Source: Leptasterias polaris
Lineage: Eukaryota; Echinodermata; Asteroidea; Forcipulatida; Asteriidae
Assembly: GCA_037783415.1 (NCBI GenBank)
Contig: JAZGTN010000062.1
Span: 349,501 to 413,500, forward strand
DNA length: 64,000 nt
Direction of reading: 5' to 3'
The position numbers and the translations under genes are program-made. Positions 1-14,281 of this stretch are shown here, piece by piece (position 1 is the stretch's first letter; every line of letters begins with the position of its first letter). A model generated the notes under the pieces. That model saw nothing but the letters and a program-made list of their open reading frames with translations, had not been told where the DNA came from and made no database searches.

Positions 1-256
1 TTTTAGATAGTAATTAAGCTTGTCGGAAGTCTGGTCTGTTACTGTCTGAGTTGTAAAAATACTACACATTGTTTTTGTCTCGACCAAATTCTATGTAGTG
101 TTTTCCCAGTCTGAACATTATAGAGCAACAAACAGTACAAAATAACCTTGTCAGCATGAACATTAACCTGTGTTGGTAAATGGAAAAAATAAATGTTTAA
201 CTTTAGATCACAACACTGGAAATGACCTTGTCTTTTGGTGATGATTTCTCTGACAG

Positions 257-3200
257 GAGTAGGTCTTGCCAATCTGAAAGCACACCTACCATTCAATGGC
301 TATGAAAGTCTGATGTCTGGTAATTCACCATACCTGTTGACTACGCATCCTGCACTTGTTGCTAGTAGCTCCTTCGCTGCCCATCACATCTCATCTCCTT
401 CTATCTACACTAATGGCAACTTCATTGGTAGTGCATCCTCTATTCAGAACAGCCTAGGGAGCCCCAATAGCAAGTCCTCTTCAGGTAGTGGCGATCACCC
501 AGGAACAGATAATGAAGATAGTATCTCACCCCGGACAGATCACTCCTGTGGAGGAGGAGGGATGGGATCTCCACATGGTGATTCAGAGTTTAATGGTGAG
601 GATAAAGAAGTGGATAGCAAACACCAGAGAGCAATGGCTGCCATGGAACAAAGCTTAGGTATGCAGTATGCGATGGCAAACAATGGGCACACAAACAATT
701 CAGAAACACAACTTTCTTTAACATTTAAGTAATCACAGAATTGTTTTTGATAACTCTTTTTTCTGCATTCTTTAAAAGAGATACGTATAAAGGCCCACCA
801 TTTTTATGCCCCTGTTTTAGTTATTGTACGATCCCATTTCTTTTAAAACCCTACATGTTTTACATATGGTATTTTTGATGGCAAATTTGGATAAATTATT
901 ATGTGAAAGCTCTCTTTTGAGTTAAAGGAACAAAATGGGGAGACACATATTGTGAGATGAAGTGTCTGATTGGATTTATGAATATTGAGCAACATTGGAT
1001 TATATTGTTTCTAATCTAGATATCCTTTGTTTGTATTTTTGTTTACAGCTAATGCAAGAGATGACATACCCACATCCTCGCCATCAGTTCATTCTCATGC
1101 CAATAATCATTCCAAGGCCAGTGCTCATATCAGTAAGAAGCCATTCTGACTTTATTAACCAGCGTAACATACCGCCAAATTAGAATATTTATAAGTGTTG
1201 AAGATACTTGAGGCACCAAATCCTACTTCAAATAGTTATTCAAGTGGTTTGGGAGAAAAAACAACACCCAAATTGTTACAAAACTTACATTCCCTAAAAT
1301 GGTTAAAGTTGTGAAGTTTAATTTTCTTTATAGCAATTTGTTTTTTGAGGTAACTAAATAACATTTTTTGTAGAACAAAATATATGTAATTGTTACAACA
1401 AAAAGGGTTAAAGTTACTGTTATCAATTCCTTTATGTTGAGCATTTCTAGCCTGTGACATGAAACATGACTTTGTGTAATATGTGACAGTGATGCCACTT
1501 GTCAACACAAATGTCACATTTTAGCGATAATAGGTGGAGATCTTTCACTTGCAAATAAACAGGTTAGAGCTTTTTAAGACAAAATACCTTTTCATATAAG
1601 TGTACTGCATTTCTAATTAGCACAAACCTAACATCTAATTACTTTTTAAGTTTCTGATAGCTTTTGATGCATTATCATATGCAGCAACTGGCACAAATGA
1701 AAATGTTAATGTTTGTAAATTACATCAAATTGAAAGCATCGTGAATGTTAACAAGTCTCAGTTTCAGCTATTTAAGTTTCATGAACATCACAAAATAATG
1801 CAAATATTTTTCCAAGGTAAAGATTTTTAGGAGACAAAAAAGTATAATGTGACCAAAATAGAAGCAGCATGCACACACACACACACACTTAAGCACAGAC
1901 ATACTTGTAGGCCAGAGGAAGTTATGATAAAGGACAGTTGCGTCTTTGTGGAAAGAAAGATTATTTGCAAGGCTGGAAGAAACAAAAAGATCAGGAAAAC
2001 ATCTGTCAAAAAGCACCCACCTATGTTATCTGCTTGAAGGAACTGCTGTTCAACCAACAGAAAAACAGGAAACCTTTTATTGTTTGTGGAACAAGGTGTA
2101 TTTTTGTACATGACACCCCCTGAGGGCAAGCGATTGTGAGTGAGTTAGCAAGTTTTTATCAGAGAATACAACTGTAGTAGACTGCCCTCATTACACCACT
2201 CCAGAGCTACTGTGGCATTCCATGACTTAATAAATACCTGCTATGACTTGTAGTAGAAACACTTAGCAGTTGTTTGACTGGTAAATTGCATACTTCATTG
2301 CTCTAAACCAGAAATGCTATTAAGAGGGAGGAAAGGAGTCGCCAATTCAGGAAATTGGTGCGCATTAGCTTGTCACTCGTGCTTCAACCGATGGCCTCAG
2401 TGTGCTACTGATGAGGGATTTTAGCCTGTCATTTCCCCCTTAACGCAAAGCTAGTTTTTTATCGCAGTGCATAGGCCCCGTGGGATTAGATCATACTGTC
2501 TTAACCTCTTAGTGTTTGTGTTGTTATTGGGCTGACACAGCTCCACTGCTTTAACTGACTTATTGTGGAAACCTGTTGGCGTGGCTTTAATATGAAGCAG
2601 GTTGGTAGTGTCTAAAACAGGATCAGGGCCAGCTGGATAAAATACAGGCTCTTAGTTCCTGTTGATATTTGTTCACTTACAGTCTGCTTCTATGAAGTCA
2701 ATATTCTCACAAGAACCCCCCCCCCCCCCCCCCCCGCACACACACACCTCTCTAAAAATAAAGGGGCTGAAAATCTTGGCATTTGGAAAACATGATATCT
2801 ATTTTAATATATAAGAAACTCCAAGGTGAAGGTTTTTAAAGAGCAAAGTGCTTTTAAAAGTTTAAATTAATTTTTTTTTTTAAATACAGTTTCCATAAAG
2901 TGGAATCTTTGAAACTTGAACACAAGATCTGCTGAGTTCAGAAGTGTTAAGGGAATTAATTTCAGGTGTTTCCTGCTGCATTGATTTTTTTCTGTGAGAT
3001 TTTTCAAAAATCGTAACAAATAATTAGTTTATTCAGTTAAATTGTGGTTATATTTGAACCAAAGAACTATTTGTTTGATTTTGACAGATGGTCTGCTGGC
3101 TGTAGACATTTCTAGCTCTAGAACATCCTCATCACATTGCCCATCAGTGTCACCAGAGAGAGAGCGAGCAATTCATTCTACTGCACACTCTCATCCACTC

Positions 3201-6200
3201 ACAAACTCTACAAGTCTGTCCTTGGATCATGCTGCTGCAGCTAGAGAGATCATGAGCCATCATGGACCATCTTCTATTGAGACATTGCTCACTAATATTC
3301 AGGGTTTGCTTAAAGTGGCTGCTGATAATGCCAGACAACAAGAAAAACATATCCATCTGGAAAGAGGTGATTACAAATCGGACAAAAGCTCTGGCTACAC
3401 TTGATGAGTTAAATGTCTCTTTTTAAAGATGCATGCGTGACATATTTAGATAAGAAAGCGCTTTTAACAAGTAAAAGGTATCATGAAGAGAATGTAAACA
3501 CTTTGATATGTTGAAGTAAATGGTAATATTTTTCAATTATGTAAATTAGCAAGAGGTTGATCACAAACCAACCAAAACATTTTCATGAAAATAAGTGCTT
3601 GTGTTTTAAAAACAAATTGTCAAAGTATTCCACTGAGGTTGCATTAAGCAGAAAGCTGCAGGAGTGACTTATTTTTCGCTACTTAATATCACTTCAACCA
3701 GAAGCACTTTGGAATAGAAAGTTTGCAATAAAACTAGGGGCCTTTATTCCCCCTTTTCCATTGTTTTTGAAATCATTTAGTTACTTATGTTTATAAAGTG
3801 GACTCTTTACTGGAGCAATTTTAACTAACTTATGTGATGGTTTGTTTGTTGTATTGACAGCTGAATTAAGGCTTGAGCTACTGAGAGAAAGAGAGCTACG
3901 AGAAGCATTGGAGAAACAATTGATTGGTGAACAACGGAGATTAGGTAATAAACTAAAACATGTCTGTTCATACTTCATGTCAATATGAAAGGTGCCACAC
4001 ATGTAAAACATTTCAAGCTAAGATGAATGTTTTTGCAGTAAACCTATGATGCAAAGTTAGATTTGTCATCCAGGTTCAGATTACGATTGCAATAACCTTT
4101 GGCTTTCTACAAAATTGATATAAATAATGATGTAAATTCAACCATCAGAACTACTGGGAATGTAAGTATGGCATGGAGTAAACAAGCTCAACAACAAAAT
4201 TGGCTATCAATATAAATATAAACTTGCAAGGTATGTCTTAAGGTTGGTTGAAATCAGCAGGGTTAATGTAATGGTATTGTCTGCATGTCATTCTGCACAA
4301 TCTCATTGTAATAGTAAGAAGTTAGGAATTCCTGAAGTTAGGAATTACCAGAGATGACCCATTCTAATAGCATACATACCACCTTTATCATACACACCAC
4401 TATGCCAGTCACAAGTTCATAATACACTAATGAAGTTATTCCATGTTCCTTGATTTTCTCTACATCATTGGCAAATGTCCATGTGGGTTGAAACAAATCT
4501 ATTTGTAAAATAAACTTACATTGGGACAATTTCCTGTTGTTGAGGTTATTTATGGTCAAACCAGTGTTTCATGTCTGGTGATCAAGTATCGCTATAGCAT
4601 ACAAATAAGAACCAGCAGTCAATGCTAAATACCTGTGATATTAGGAGAATTATGATTAGGGTACACCTGGGTTATATCAGACAGAAATCCGTCGCAAGCT
4701 GGCTTTTGTCCCTCACTCATTGAATCTGACAGTGTTCAATCAACTGGTCACTAGAGGGCGTGCTAGTAACAGTTTCCATGTGTTTTCCTTGTTAACCTTG
4801 ACAACACTAGATAAAGCATGTTGAACATACAAACAAAATCTTGTCTGAAATCTTGTGACAAAATAATACGCATAAACAGTAATTGTTTCAGTAAGTTTTA
4901 CATGTCAGAAGTTTATATGGCTTATAATTATTGACGGTCCTGGTTTCAGATTGGCAGTTAATTGTTGACATATGGCACAATCAGACATATTTAACAACAT
5001 AAACTGACAGTGCCCATGGCTCTGATTCAAATAGAACCTTTGAAAGATCCTCCAGACAATCAGACATGATATTTCAACCTACATGTACAAGCTGTGAATT
5101 TCTGTTTGTTCTGGAATCCCTCCCTTGAAGTGATAGTCTGTAAATTACATAGCCATATGGTTCAAACTCTATTTACTGTGGGTACTTTATGTGTGCTTTT
5201 ATAAATACTTCCAGAAAGTACAATGCTAAAACAAGTTGATGGCCATGAACTAATAGCATATAGAAGCAAGGCATCTTACTCTAGATTGGAAGGAATTAAT
5301 CATCTGTCATCTTACAGATTGTGCTCTCAAGGAATATGAATCACCTTCATATTTTCTGCAAATTGGTGCATGAGTCATACGAAATGAAATGATACAACTT
5401 GCAGTCATCATCATCTACGATCACATGTGAACAAGTTTGTTACTGAATCATACAATAATCACTGATGGCATGTTTTTTTCTTGTAATAGAACTTATTAAA
5501 GGTCGGTAGTCATTTTATACCGGATGCAAGAGTTTTTCAAATTACGCTTAAACACAACAGAATTTTGCTAGGATGAGAAAACATCAGTCATTAAACAAAT
5601 GCTTAAGTAGTCAGCTTGAATTCGGCTTGTTTATGATTTTTGAAAATCAATTATTTATCTTGTCATTATTTTAAGAATATTTTAAGAATCAATTCAGTTT
5701 TTGCATTGTTATGTTTGCCACAATGAAGTTACCCAGTGAATCCATGTAGAATTTTTGCACTAAGCCAAATTGGAAGGTGATCAAGATTCATATCTTAGTA
5801 TTGAATATTTGAGACTCAAGAGCCATTTATCTTCAACAAACTGCTGAGTAATCAGATAAACATGAACATTTCATAAACTAAAACAGAGGGCGCTATAAAA
5901 CATAGATACACTGTGAAAACTGTTGGAGACAATTCGGGAGGGGGGTAAGCATAGCATATGTACATTAAATAACACTAGCTTTTTTCTTACTGACAGTTAC
6001 CAACATTTAGAAATGGTAATGTCAATAAGTTTAATTATAATATTTAGTCTACTGATAATTCCATATCACGACAACTACTTTTATTTTGTCTCATGTAAAT
6101 GAAGCCATTTTATAATGCATGTATATTATTGATGATGTTTTTCATAAACTTACAGCAATTATCTTGAAGAGATTGAAGAAAGAGAAGAAAGGAAGAAGAC

Positions 6201-8123
6201 GTCTTCAAGAGCAAATTGAGATGAGTCATGGTAAGAGACATGCCAGCCTGCCTGGAGAAACTGAAGCTACTGTCATTGCTAGACAAAACTCTACAGAATC
6301 ACTGAGAGCGCTCAATGGTGAGTGTGGTACGTATTCAAACAAGCTAGGTGCAGTACACCCTAGCCATTATCAAACACATGCTGTTCCTCTGTGCTCAGCT
6401 TTGTGAAGCGATGATGTTAAAGACAAAATTAAGACTCAAACAAAGACGTATATCGAATACGGTTTATTGAGTCCCCAGGAGTAGCCACAGAGAGTGATAA
6501 GAACACATTATTGGGCACTTTGTATCATTTGACTTGTGCTGACAAGGGTGCACTTTCTCAGTGTAGAGAATGGCTCATGTACATGTATGCACAACAAGGT
6601 AGAGTCACCAGTTTTTACTCTGAAAGTTTGTTTCGGAATTACCACAACTTATTTGAGAGATTTGTTTCCAAAGTTTGAGGGCAGAACTTCGGCTATGTTC
6701 TAGGACCCTTGTAAATTGTTGTCGCCCATTCGGGAAATAGATGGGTGCCATATGACATTTGGGTGAATTTCACTTAAATTTAGCCTTTTGCTTCAATATA
6801 AGAGAATCAAGTTTTATATCCAAGTATTTTACATACCAGGATTATTCCTGCAACCATACTCAATGAATAAATCAGTAATATATCTCTAACTGCCTTACTC
6901 ATCCTAGTCTAAATACTGCCATTCATTTTCAAAACTTAGCATGAAGTGGTTAATACTATTGCATCCAAGGTTGCCCCCCCAAATTGGTTCATGGTGGCAC
7001 AAGACAGTAGTGTACTGGTCCATGTTGGTATGGTACAATTGTGTACACAATGTATTAAGTACTGTCCACTTAGTCTTTGGTAACTCTGATTATCTACATG
7101 CTCAGAATATATTGAACTGAAGGCTCAGCTTTTAAATTGTTGTATTTGCAGTTACTGACATTCTGTTAAGCTTATTGGCATTATCCTATGATGTTAAAAC
7201 AAACTGTTCTCTCATCCACAGGATTAACATTAACTATTCCAGTCATATTGGTTGTAAATAGGTCTAATTTGTCTCCAGATTTTACAAATTAACTCGGAGC
7301 TGAAACATGTTTCTAGTCACTTTTTTTAAGAAAACCAAAAATCTGTTGATGATATACAGGAATATAATTATTTTGTTGACAGAGTCTTTGTCACATGAAC
7401 TGGAGAAGGAGAGGCTTGCAAGGAATGAGGCAGATAAGAAATCTGTTGCATCTGATGGCAGTCCAGTATCATTTAGTCCACCACCACAAGCAACAGCCCC
7501 ATTCCAACATGACCAAGCATGTGAGTTTCTCTTCATTACCCAATCATCCTTGCATATATTTCATATTACTCATATGGGCCATATGGCTATACACTTAATA
7601 CATTTATCAAAGAAACTTTGGTTTGATTGTTCACACATGGAGTAGTTTGCTTTGTACATGTATGTATGCATGCATGCAGTGTTTTTAGCTATATTCATTT
7701 TTGTTTGCCACATTGAAGCCACGTATGCAGCTGTACATGAACAGTATGAGGTAATCTAACTGGGATGGTTCCAATAATGTTATGTTAGGAATACAGTGAT
7801 GTTCAGTTAAACTAAAGCCAAGGGGAACTACTGGTAGCATCCAGTATGACATCACTGCTTGTCATTGTAGTCACACTACAAGGTGTCAGTCAATCCTTGC
7901 ATGCCTTTGCTGATATTTCAGAGAGTAATCTCATCTCCATTTTCTTGCCTATCTAAGAATCTTTACTGCATGCAATAAACTCGCCCACAAACTCTGTACA
8001 ATTTATTGCAATAGTAGACCAACTATTTTTGCAAACCATTGAAAGCATACATCACTCACTCCTCCCTTAGATTATCGCTGGCAAGAAATGGAAGATGGAC
8101 GGATAAAACGTGTGGACTACTAA
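257..8123 (+). CDS. dac: dachshund (DACH1/2-like transcriptional co-regulator), 3' part of the gene
   Basis: Seven coding exons are visible: 257-658, 1049-1132, 3088-3366, 3861-3944, 6156-6317, 7383-7520 and 8071-8123 (stop TAA). Together they give about 400 codons. Every junction is AG/GT and every intron is phase 1. Exon 3088 begins the C-terminal DachBox coiled coil (SIETLLTNIQGLLKVAADNA). It continues through LRERELREALEKQL in exon 3861 and RLKKEKKGRRRLQEQIE in exon 6156. These closely match vertebrate DACH. The first exon is a Ser/Gly/His-rich, acidic linker. The N-terminal Ski/Sno-type DachBox-N lies upstream of the window, so the gene is partial. DACH proteins are nuclear factors acting with Six and Eya in the retinal-determination network; this is family knowledge, not read here. 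The C-terminus encoded at 8071-8123 (RWQEMEDGRIKRVDY) differs from the vertebrate end; see the alternative exon at 10280. Confidence 0.93.
2716..2750. repeat. Poly(C) tract (20 C) followed by a short CA repeat
   Basis: Twenty consecutive C are followed by G and then CA dinucleotides, in the dachshund intron between exons 1132 and 3088. It is a simple-sequence tract prone to slippage and assembly error. Confidence 0.9.
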
Positions 8124-8347
8124 AAAACCCTTTGGATGTTAAGCTGTGCAAAGAGCAAATACAAGGCAAGCATTAATGTGCACTGCAAAATTATATTGTC
8201 ATTTAATGCCAATAGTGTGTTGTGTTAGGAGGAATCAAGAGTTAAAGTAATGTCTTGAAAACCAAGGGAACTTTTACCCCTGTTTTTAGAATCTGTTTTT
8301 TCTTCAATTTGTGAATTAATTCCAAAGCTTAGAATGATTGAATTGAT

Positions 8348-9114
8348 CAGTAAGTGATTCCGGTATTACCAGGGTTAGACTCTCTTTTTAGTTAGTTAGT
8401 AATTCCTGTATCACCAGAATAGACTTTATAGTTGGTTAGTTAGTGATTCAAGAATCACCAGGTTAGACTGTCTAGTTGGTTGGTTAGTGATTCAAGAATC
8501 ATCAGGTTAGACTCTGATCTAGTTGGTTGGTTAGTGATTCAAGAATCACCAGGTTAGACTCTGATCTAGTTGGTTGGTTAGTGATTCAAGAATCACCAGG
8601 TTAGACTCTGATCTAGTTGGTTGTTAGTGATTCAAGAATCACCAGGTTAGACTCTGATCTAGTTGGTTGGTTAGTGATTCAAGAATCAACAGGTTAGACT
8701 CTGATCTAGTTGGTTGGTTAGTGATTCCAGTAGCACCTGGTTAGACTCTAGTTGGTCAGTTACTTAGTCCAGTATAACCAGGTTAGACTCTGAAGTTGAT
8801 TAGTTAGTATCCGGTATCACTAGGCTAGACTTTCTAGATGGTCAGTCAGGGATTCCAGAATCACCAGATTAGTATCTCTAGTTAATCAGGTAGTGATTAC
8901 AGTTGCACCAGGTTAGACTCTCTAGTTGGTCAGTTAGTTATTTCAGTAGCACCATACCAGGCTAGACTCTCTAGTTGGCTAGTTACTTAGTCTAGTATAA
9001 CCAGGTTAGACTCTCTAGTTGGTTAGTTAGTGATTCCAGTAGCACAGGGTTACACTCTCCAGTTGGTCAGTTAGTTGTTTCAGTAGCACCAGGTTAGACT
9101 CTCTAGTTGGTCAT
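8348..9114. repeat. Degenerate minisatellite, unit about 46-50 bp
   Basis: About 16 imperfect copies share the core TTAGTGATTC, then AATCACCAGG and TTAGACTCT. The central copies (8460-8720) are nearly identical and the outer copies are diverged. It starts about 225 bp after the dachshund stop at 8123, so it is either 3' UTR or intron, depending on which last exon is used. No coding potential is seen. Confidence 0.9.
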
Positions 9115-10279
9115 GGTTTTCTGTCCTATATTTTGTTAAAATTCATACAGAAAAACAAGATTGCTGTATCATCACAAAACTAATCAAAGGAAGAGCTATA
9201 TGCCTAAGGTTTTTCTTATTACCCAAATAATTATTCACTGCCAGTTGCATTGCTCCACTGCAAATGTCCAATGTTTTGGGTTAGATATCCATGATCAGCA
9301 GATATTCCAGCAGTGTTTTGGCTGACAAAGTTTATTGATAGAAATAATTGCTGGTATCTCTATTTACTGTTTTAATCATGGAGGTTTCAACTGTCTCTTT
9401 GTTTTATTTTCAATTTTCTTATTATTTGCTCCAGCATCAAATGCTTTTTAATTGTAAGGCTTAAATCATCAAGGTGTATTTTCCCACCAATCTGTCTTTC
9501 ATAGCATCATACCAGTCTCTTTTAGTCATCATTTCAATGCTTTCATTTCATGCATGCCTTACACTCAGAAACTTAATTGTAATAAATCTACTGTGAATTT
9601 GCAGGTCTTTGTATGAACTAATAGGTCCTGGTTTACAACTTTGTTAGGATCTGCTCAATCAAAATAAAGAAGAGATAAAGGATTAAACTGAAATGAAAAA
9701 CATTACCGATAAATTGAATTTGTCGACTGCCATTAATAGCTATTCAATGCAGGTGTGAGCAAAGAAGAAATATAGGCTCCTTAACAAGTTCAACAAATAT
9801 TAACATTTAATTGTACCTCGGTGGGCCATGAACATGGAGGTAGTTGGCAGTAAATAGCAAGTTATGTGTACTGCAATCGTGTAAATAAGAGTACCATATT
9901 TCTAGTTTTCGCATAGGATATAGTATACTTTATATATCCTAGAAATATGTTACTCAGTGTGGTATGCAGCTTTGCTGTAACTCGCAGTACTTTTGACAGC
10001 GCGAGGGCATTGTGAACCAATTTTACATGATGCAAAACAATTCAAACAAACTGGTTTTTCCAGTGTTGTTATTCATCCACATATTAGTATTTATTTGGTA
10101 CTGATACAGGAAAACAACATACAGGTAGTCAAAATAAGATAAGACTGTAATTGTGATGCAAGGAAATCAGCTGTTGAAAGGGCCCTCATGTGGTTAATAA
10201 TAGGGTTAATTAGGCCTATCGTTTGCCTCATATATCCCTCAACTCTTCATTAATGTACTTTTTAATTTGTTATTTACAG

Positions 10280-10323
10280 ATGCCCAGCTGTATTACAAGC
10301 ACGCTGCAATGTTCTCAGCTTGA
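10280..10323 (+). CDS. dac: Candidate alternative terminal exon of dachshund
   Basis: A good acceptor (pyrimidine-rich tract, then TTTACAG) precedes an open stretch. In the phase required after the donor at 7520 it reads YAQLYYKHAAMFSA and then TGA at 10321-10323. The LYxK core resembles the vertebrate DACH C-terminus (LYLKT, from memory). This exon could therefore replace exon 8071-8123 in another isoform. The exon is short and the homology weak, so this is an inference; RNA evidence would decide it. Confidence 0.45.
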
Positions 10324-13300
10324 TGAGGAGAATACAACAGCAGGTGCAACATACCAACACAAACATTACCATACAACTGAGCTGGAAACAGTCATTAAAT
10401 AGTCACTAAGTTGGAAGTTCACAGCATGAAATAGAGTGAATATAAATAGCAAGCTATCTGCTACTCTTAAATACTACAGGTTGATAAAAGCAATATAAGC
10501 ACTAATTAGGTTATGACAGAAAGATCACATGCTCAGTGCTTTGTTTGTAAATTCTTAAGAACATACAATGGATGTTAAAGTTATGAACCTAACAGCTTAG
10601 TGTACCTGGAGATAATTAGTTCGCAGAATGTTGCACTGTTTCCCTCATACTGCAGACCACAGTTGCTGAATGGTACAAGACATACAGTACAAGTTGGAGA
10701 TGAGTAGGATACCTGTGATATATGAAGAGTAATTGATAAGATGCTATCAATCACAGGATTGCACACATACTGGGGGTTCTCTTCAACCAACAATCCAGAA
10801 GCATGTAACATTGTACAAAGTAGACAAAGAGAAATCTTTTCAATATTGGACATCGCATATTTTTTTATTTATTTTAGTTGATGCCAAACTGCTTAAATTC
10901 AGCAGCATTGTAATGAGATTTTTATAGTATTATTGTGTTTTCATAATTTATAGCGCAAGTGTAATGTGATTAATTTGATAAAACAATTGAAAGTGTGTTA
11001 CATAAAAATGAATTACGATCAAGAGATTAAAAATAACATTCCCAAAAGAGTTCAGTAAGGCTTATCCCTGAATGTACTTTTGTTTTAATGACAAATAATA
11101 ATGATAACTGAGGTAAGTATTAAAGATGAAACTTAAGTCATGATTCACAGCCCAACAAACATTGTTGATTTGATTGTTATTATTCTTGTATCTCAGGGTC
11201 TTTAACACTATTTCCCCAGACTTTCTTTATCTATGCATTCATGAACACAGGCATTATGAAGATGTCAATGTTGTATAATGATGGACCAAAAACAACCAAT
11301 ACAGCTTGCCAATTGTCGGCTAAAGGCAAAGACTTGAAAATAAGTCATATTCTTCTTGACAGAAACCACTGATATTTATTTCAATTTTTACTCTCTATAT
11401 AGAGAATGCCTGTGAGAACAGGAAGAGCTGAATGTTACTTGAAGATACCACAGACTTATTACAAGTCATGATATCGTAACAATTAACAACATCATTCTTC
11501 TGCTATCACTGCATCTCACTCAGAAAAACTAATTTAGAACTCAACATTCAAACAATTACAATCATTTTATGGAGGGAATTTTTAAGAATTATGAACTATT
11601 ACCAAATGCATGCTGCACTTGGTCACTGCTCTTGTGGGGGGATCTTGTTGAAATAAATGCCATGCACTGATATTTACTTGGTACATTTGTTTATTGTTTG
11701 CTAGTTATTAGTTCACTTATTACAACAAAAACTATCAGGACCAAGGGGCAAATTTAATCAAAACATTCGCTGAAAGACAAGATTCCGTTTATGTTTCTAC
11801 ATGTTTCTGGACAGTGAATCGTATCGGATGTTATTTATAGTCAATGTTATTATTTGAATTAGAATGACGTGATGGAATAGTAAGATGGATCAGTTGCCCA
11901 CCAGGAAGCACCATTATTATCAGATGAAGGGATTCTTCTATTTCAATCATCCTTTATCTGAACATGCTAAATGAACTCTGCTCAACAGTTTTCGTAATTA
12001 GCAGTAATAGTGGAGTTTATCATCTGAGTGCATAGAATTATTCTAGACAGGCTCTTAGAATGAGAAAACTGGCAACAGTTATTGTAGTCTCTTTTCTTGA
12101 AACAGTATGTGTGATGTATTCACGTAATCATTAGTTCATTTTTCAAATTAATATAACATATTTATTCAGTGTAATAATGTGATTCAGAATCTCTGTTATA
12201 ATTGGAAGACATATTCATAATACTGATTACCTGAATTGGGAATTGATGTATTTTTTATTCATAATCAATGTTTCATTTGGAGTGTGTAATTGACTACTAG
12301 GTATCCTAGTTGGTACATTAGTTGGGGGTATCTAAACCTATTGAATGGGTTTACAAGTACAGGGTTCCTTTGTAGGTACATTGGGGTTTAAACACAGTTA
12401 ATCTGCATCTAGACTGATTTAAGATACACATACATTGCTCTAATCAGTATTGCAATATGCCAGTAAACTGCCATGTTACAAGTCAAATTGACAATCATAT
12501 GTTTATTTTGTTAAATTTAGTACATTGTTAATAACTTTGGAAAAATAGTTAAACACCATTTAGGGTTTCTTGACTACATGGTGTACTTTGCAATAGGAAG
12601 GGACCTATGGGTAGCTGTCTAATTTAGTTTGGAGCCTGAAGATGATGTGCATGTTTTTACTGAACAGACAGTCTACAAGGCTCTTGTCATTCTGTCATTT
12701 ATTTTTCACTGATCATTAAAATAGGACACTGAAGGAGACAGAGTATGAATGTGTGCTAACTTTCAAAGCATATACCAAATACTGTCACACTTGATAAAAG
12801 ATGGACAGATTTAAGATTTTGGTCATTAATGAAACAATGTATTATTGACTTGTCTACTTATTGACCAAATCATGTACAAAAATGTGCCAAAAATTGTCTA
12901 TTGAAAACCAAACATTGAAATATTTGAAGATTTTTAGAGGTTAATATTAGTGAAGAAATTGTTGGACATAAATACATGTAATACAGCATTTTCACTTGAT
13001 TGAGAAATACATAATGATAATGATATTGTAATAAATCCCACCTTGATTAAGGCAAAGTAATTGTTACACAACTAGAAATATACCATTGTTACACCACTGT
13101 CCACAGGGTAGGACAAACCTTGACAGTTTTTATCTGTATTGCTGGAAGTAGATTCAACTTTGGATTAGCATTGTGTGATTGATTTTTCAAAATTGTATTC
13201 ATCTTAAATTCTTTCACAACATTTAATCAAAATGAAATGATCTAATTCCATTATTCAATCATTCACATGGAAAGATGTACATATCTAGATAGACTACGCA

Positions 13301-14030
13301 TCACTTATGTAAATACTTGGCAATGTAATTAAACCTTTTTTAAAAGAGTACATTCAGTGCATGACTTTTGGTAAAGCAATGTCACAAATTTTCACAAAGT
13401 TAAATTTTCAAATTTCCTTGTACATCTTTCAAATTTTCCTTGATTTGTATTTTAAGTGTCTTTCTTGTAGAAGTTAGCAGTCTGCATGTCTTTGGATTAT
13501 GTAGGTTTGGATGTGTGTGTTTAAGTAGTATTTTTAGTTGCAATCATTGTAAAATAACTCCTGGATTTTTTTTTGTAGTTTTAAACTTGTACAAAGATAA
13601 TTGATGTTGATGGCCCACCATGTCCCTTTGAGACTGTTACAGATTTATCATTTGCCAACCACCTGTTTCATTTCCAAACACCAAGTCTTTGATACTAGTT
13701 TTGAAGTTGCAATATGAATAGTAATGGTAGCAATTGTCTTTTGAAGGCTGCTTGCTTGGTCAGAAAGGACAAGTCAGACCTCAGCAAAAGAGACTTTTAT
13801 TATTTGTATCATAAGCTGTAGCATACTTGAATAAGCAAAACTATTACATCTTATTATGGTTAGGATCCCCACCTCTTACATAGCTTGTGACTTTCAATGA
13901 TTATCTATCATTGTCATACCTTTCATTGACTTATGTTATTTCAGAATGTTGTAATGGTCATTTTGTTAATTTATACCTTCTACTAAGTGGTATTGCAATA
14001 AAGAAAGAAAACTTTGTATTTTAAAATGTG
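10324..14030 (+). other. Repeat-poor stretch, possible long dachshund 3' UTR
   Basis: About 3.7 kb has no convincing ORF, tandem array or inverted-repeat element, unlike the flanking DNA. It ends near an AATAAA at 13997-14002. This fits a long 3' UTR of the isoform ending at 10323, but it could be plain intergenic DNA. No direct evidence of transcription can be seen. Confidence 0.25.
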
Positions 14031-14267
14031 TTGAATATTTGTGAATGATTATGTGCATAAAAGATCTTCTTCTAGTACAATGACAAAGTACGGTTAGTTA
14101 TACCTACGTTTAAATATTGCCAACTTCTAAATCATTTTAGTTCAAGTTGATTTTAAACCTAAAGCTAAATTCATGTTGTTTTTGTTGGTTATCTGCATAT
14201 GCTAGAGTAGTCCTGAGCGCATTTCTTGGAATTAAATTGAATTTGCATGGCCACAAAACAAATAATT

Positions 14268-14281
14268 GGGGGGGGGGGGGG
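14268..14281. repeat. Poly(G) tract (14 G)
   Basis: A run of 14 G lies in intergenic DNA downstream of dachshund. Confidence 0.9.

Noticed and set aside
594..658. Alternative dachshund donor GTGAGG at 594
   Set aside because: It would leave phase 2, incompatible with the next exon at 1049, whereas the donor at 659 keeps the frame.
1849..2129. Overlapping ORFs with a CA-repeat-encoded Cys/Val/His stretch
   Set aside because: They are intronic in dachshund and driven by a CA microsatellite at 1871-1890; not coding.
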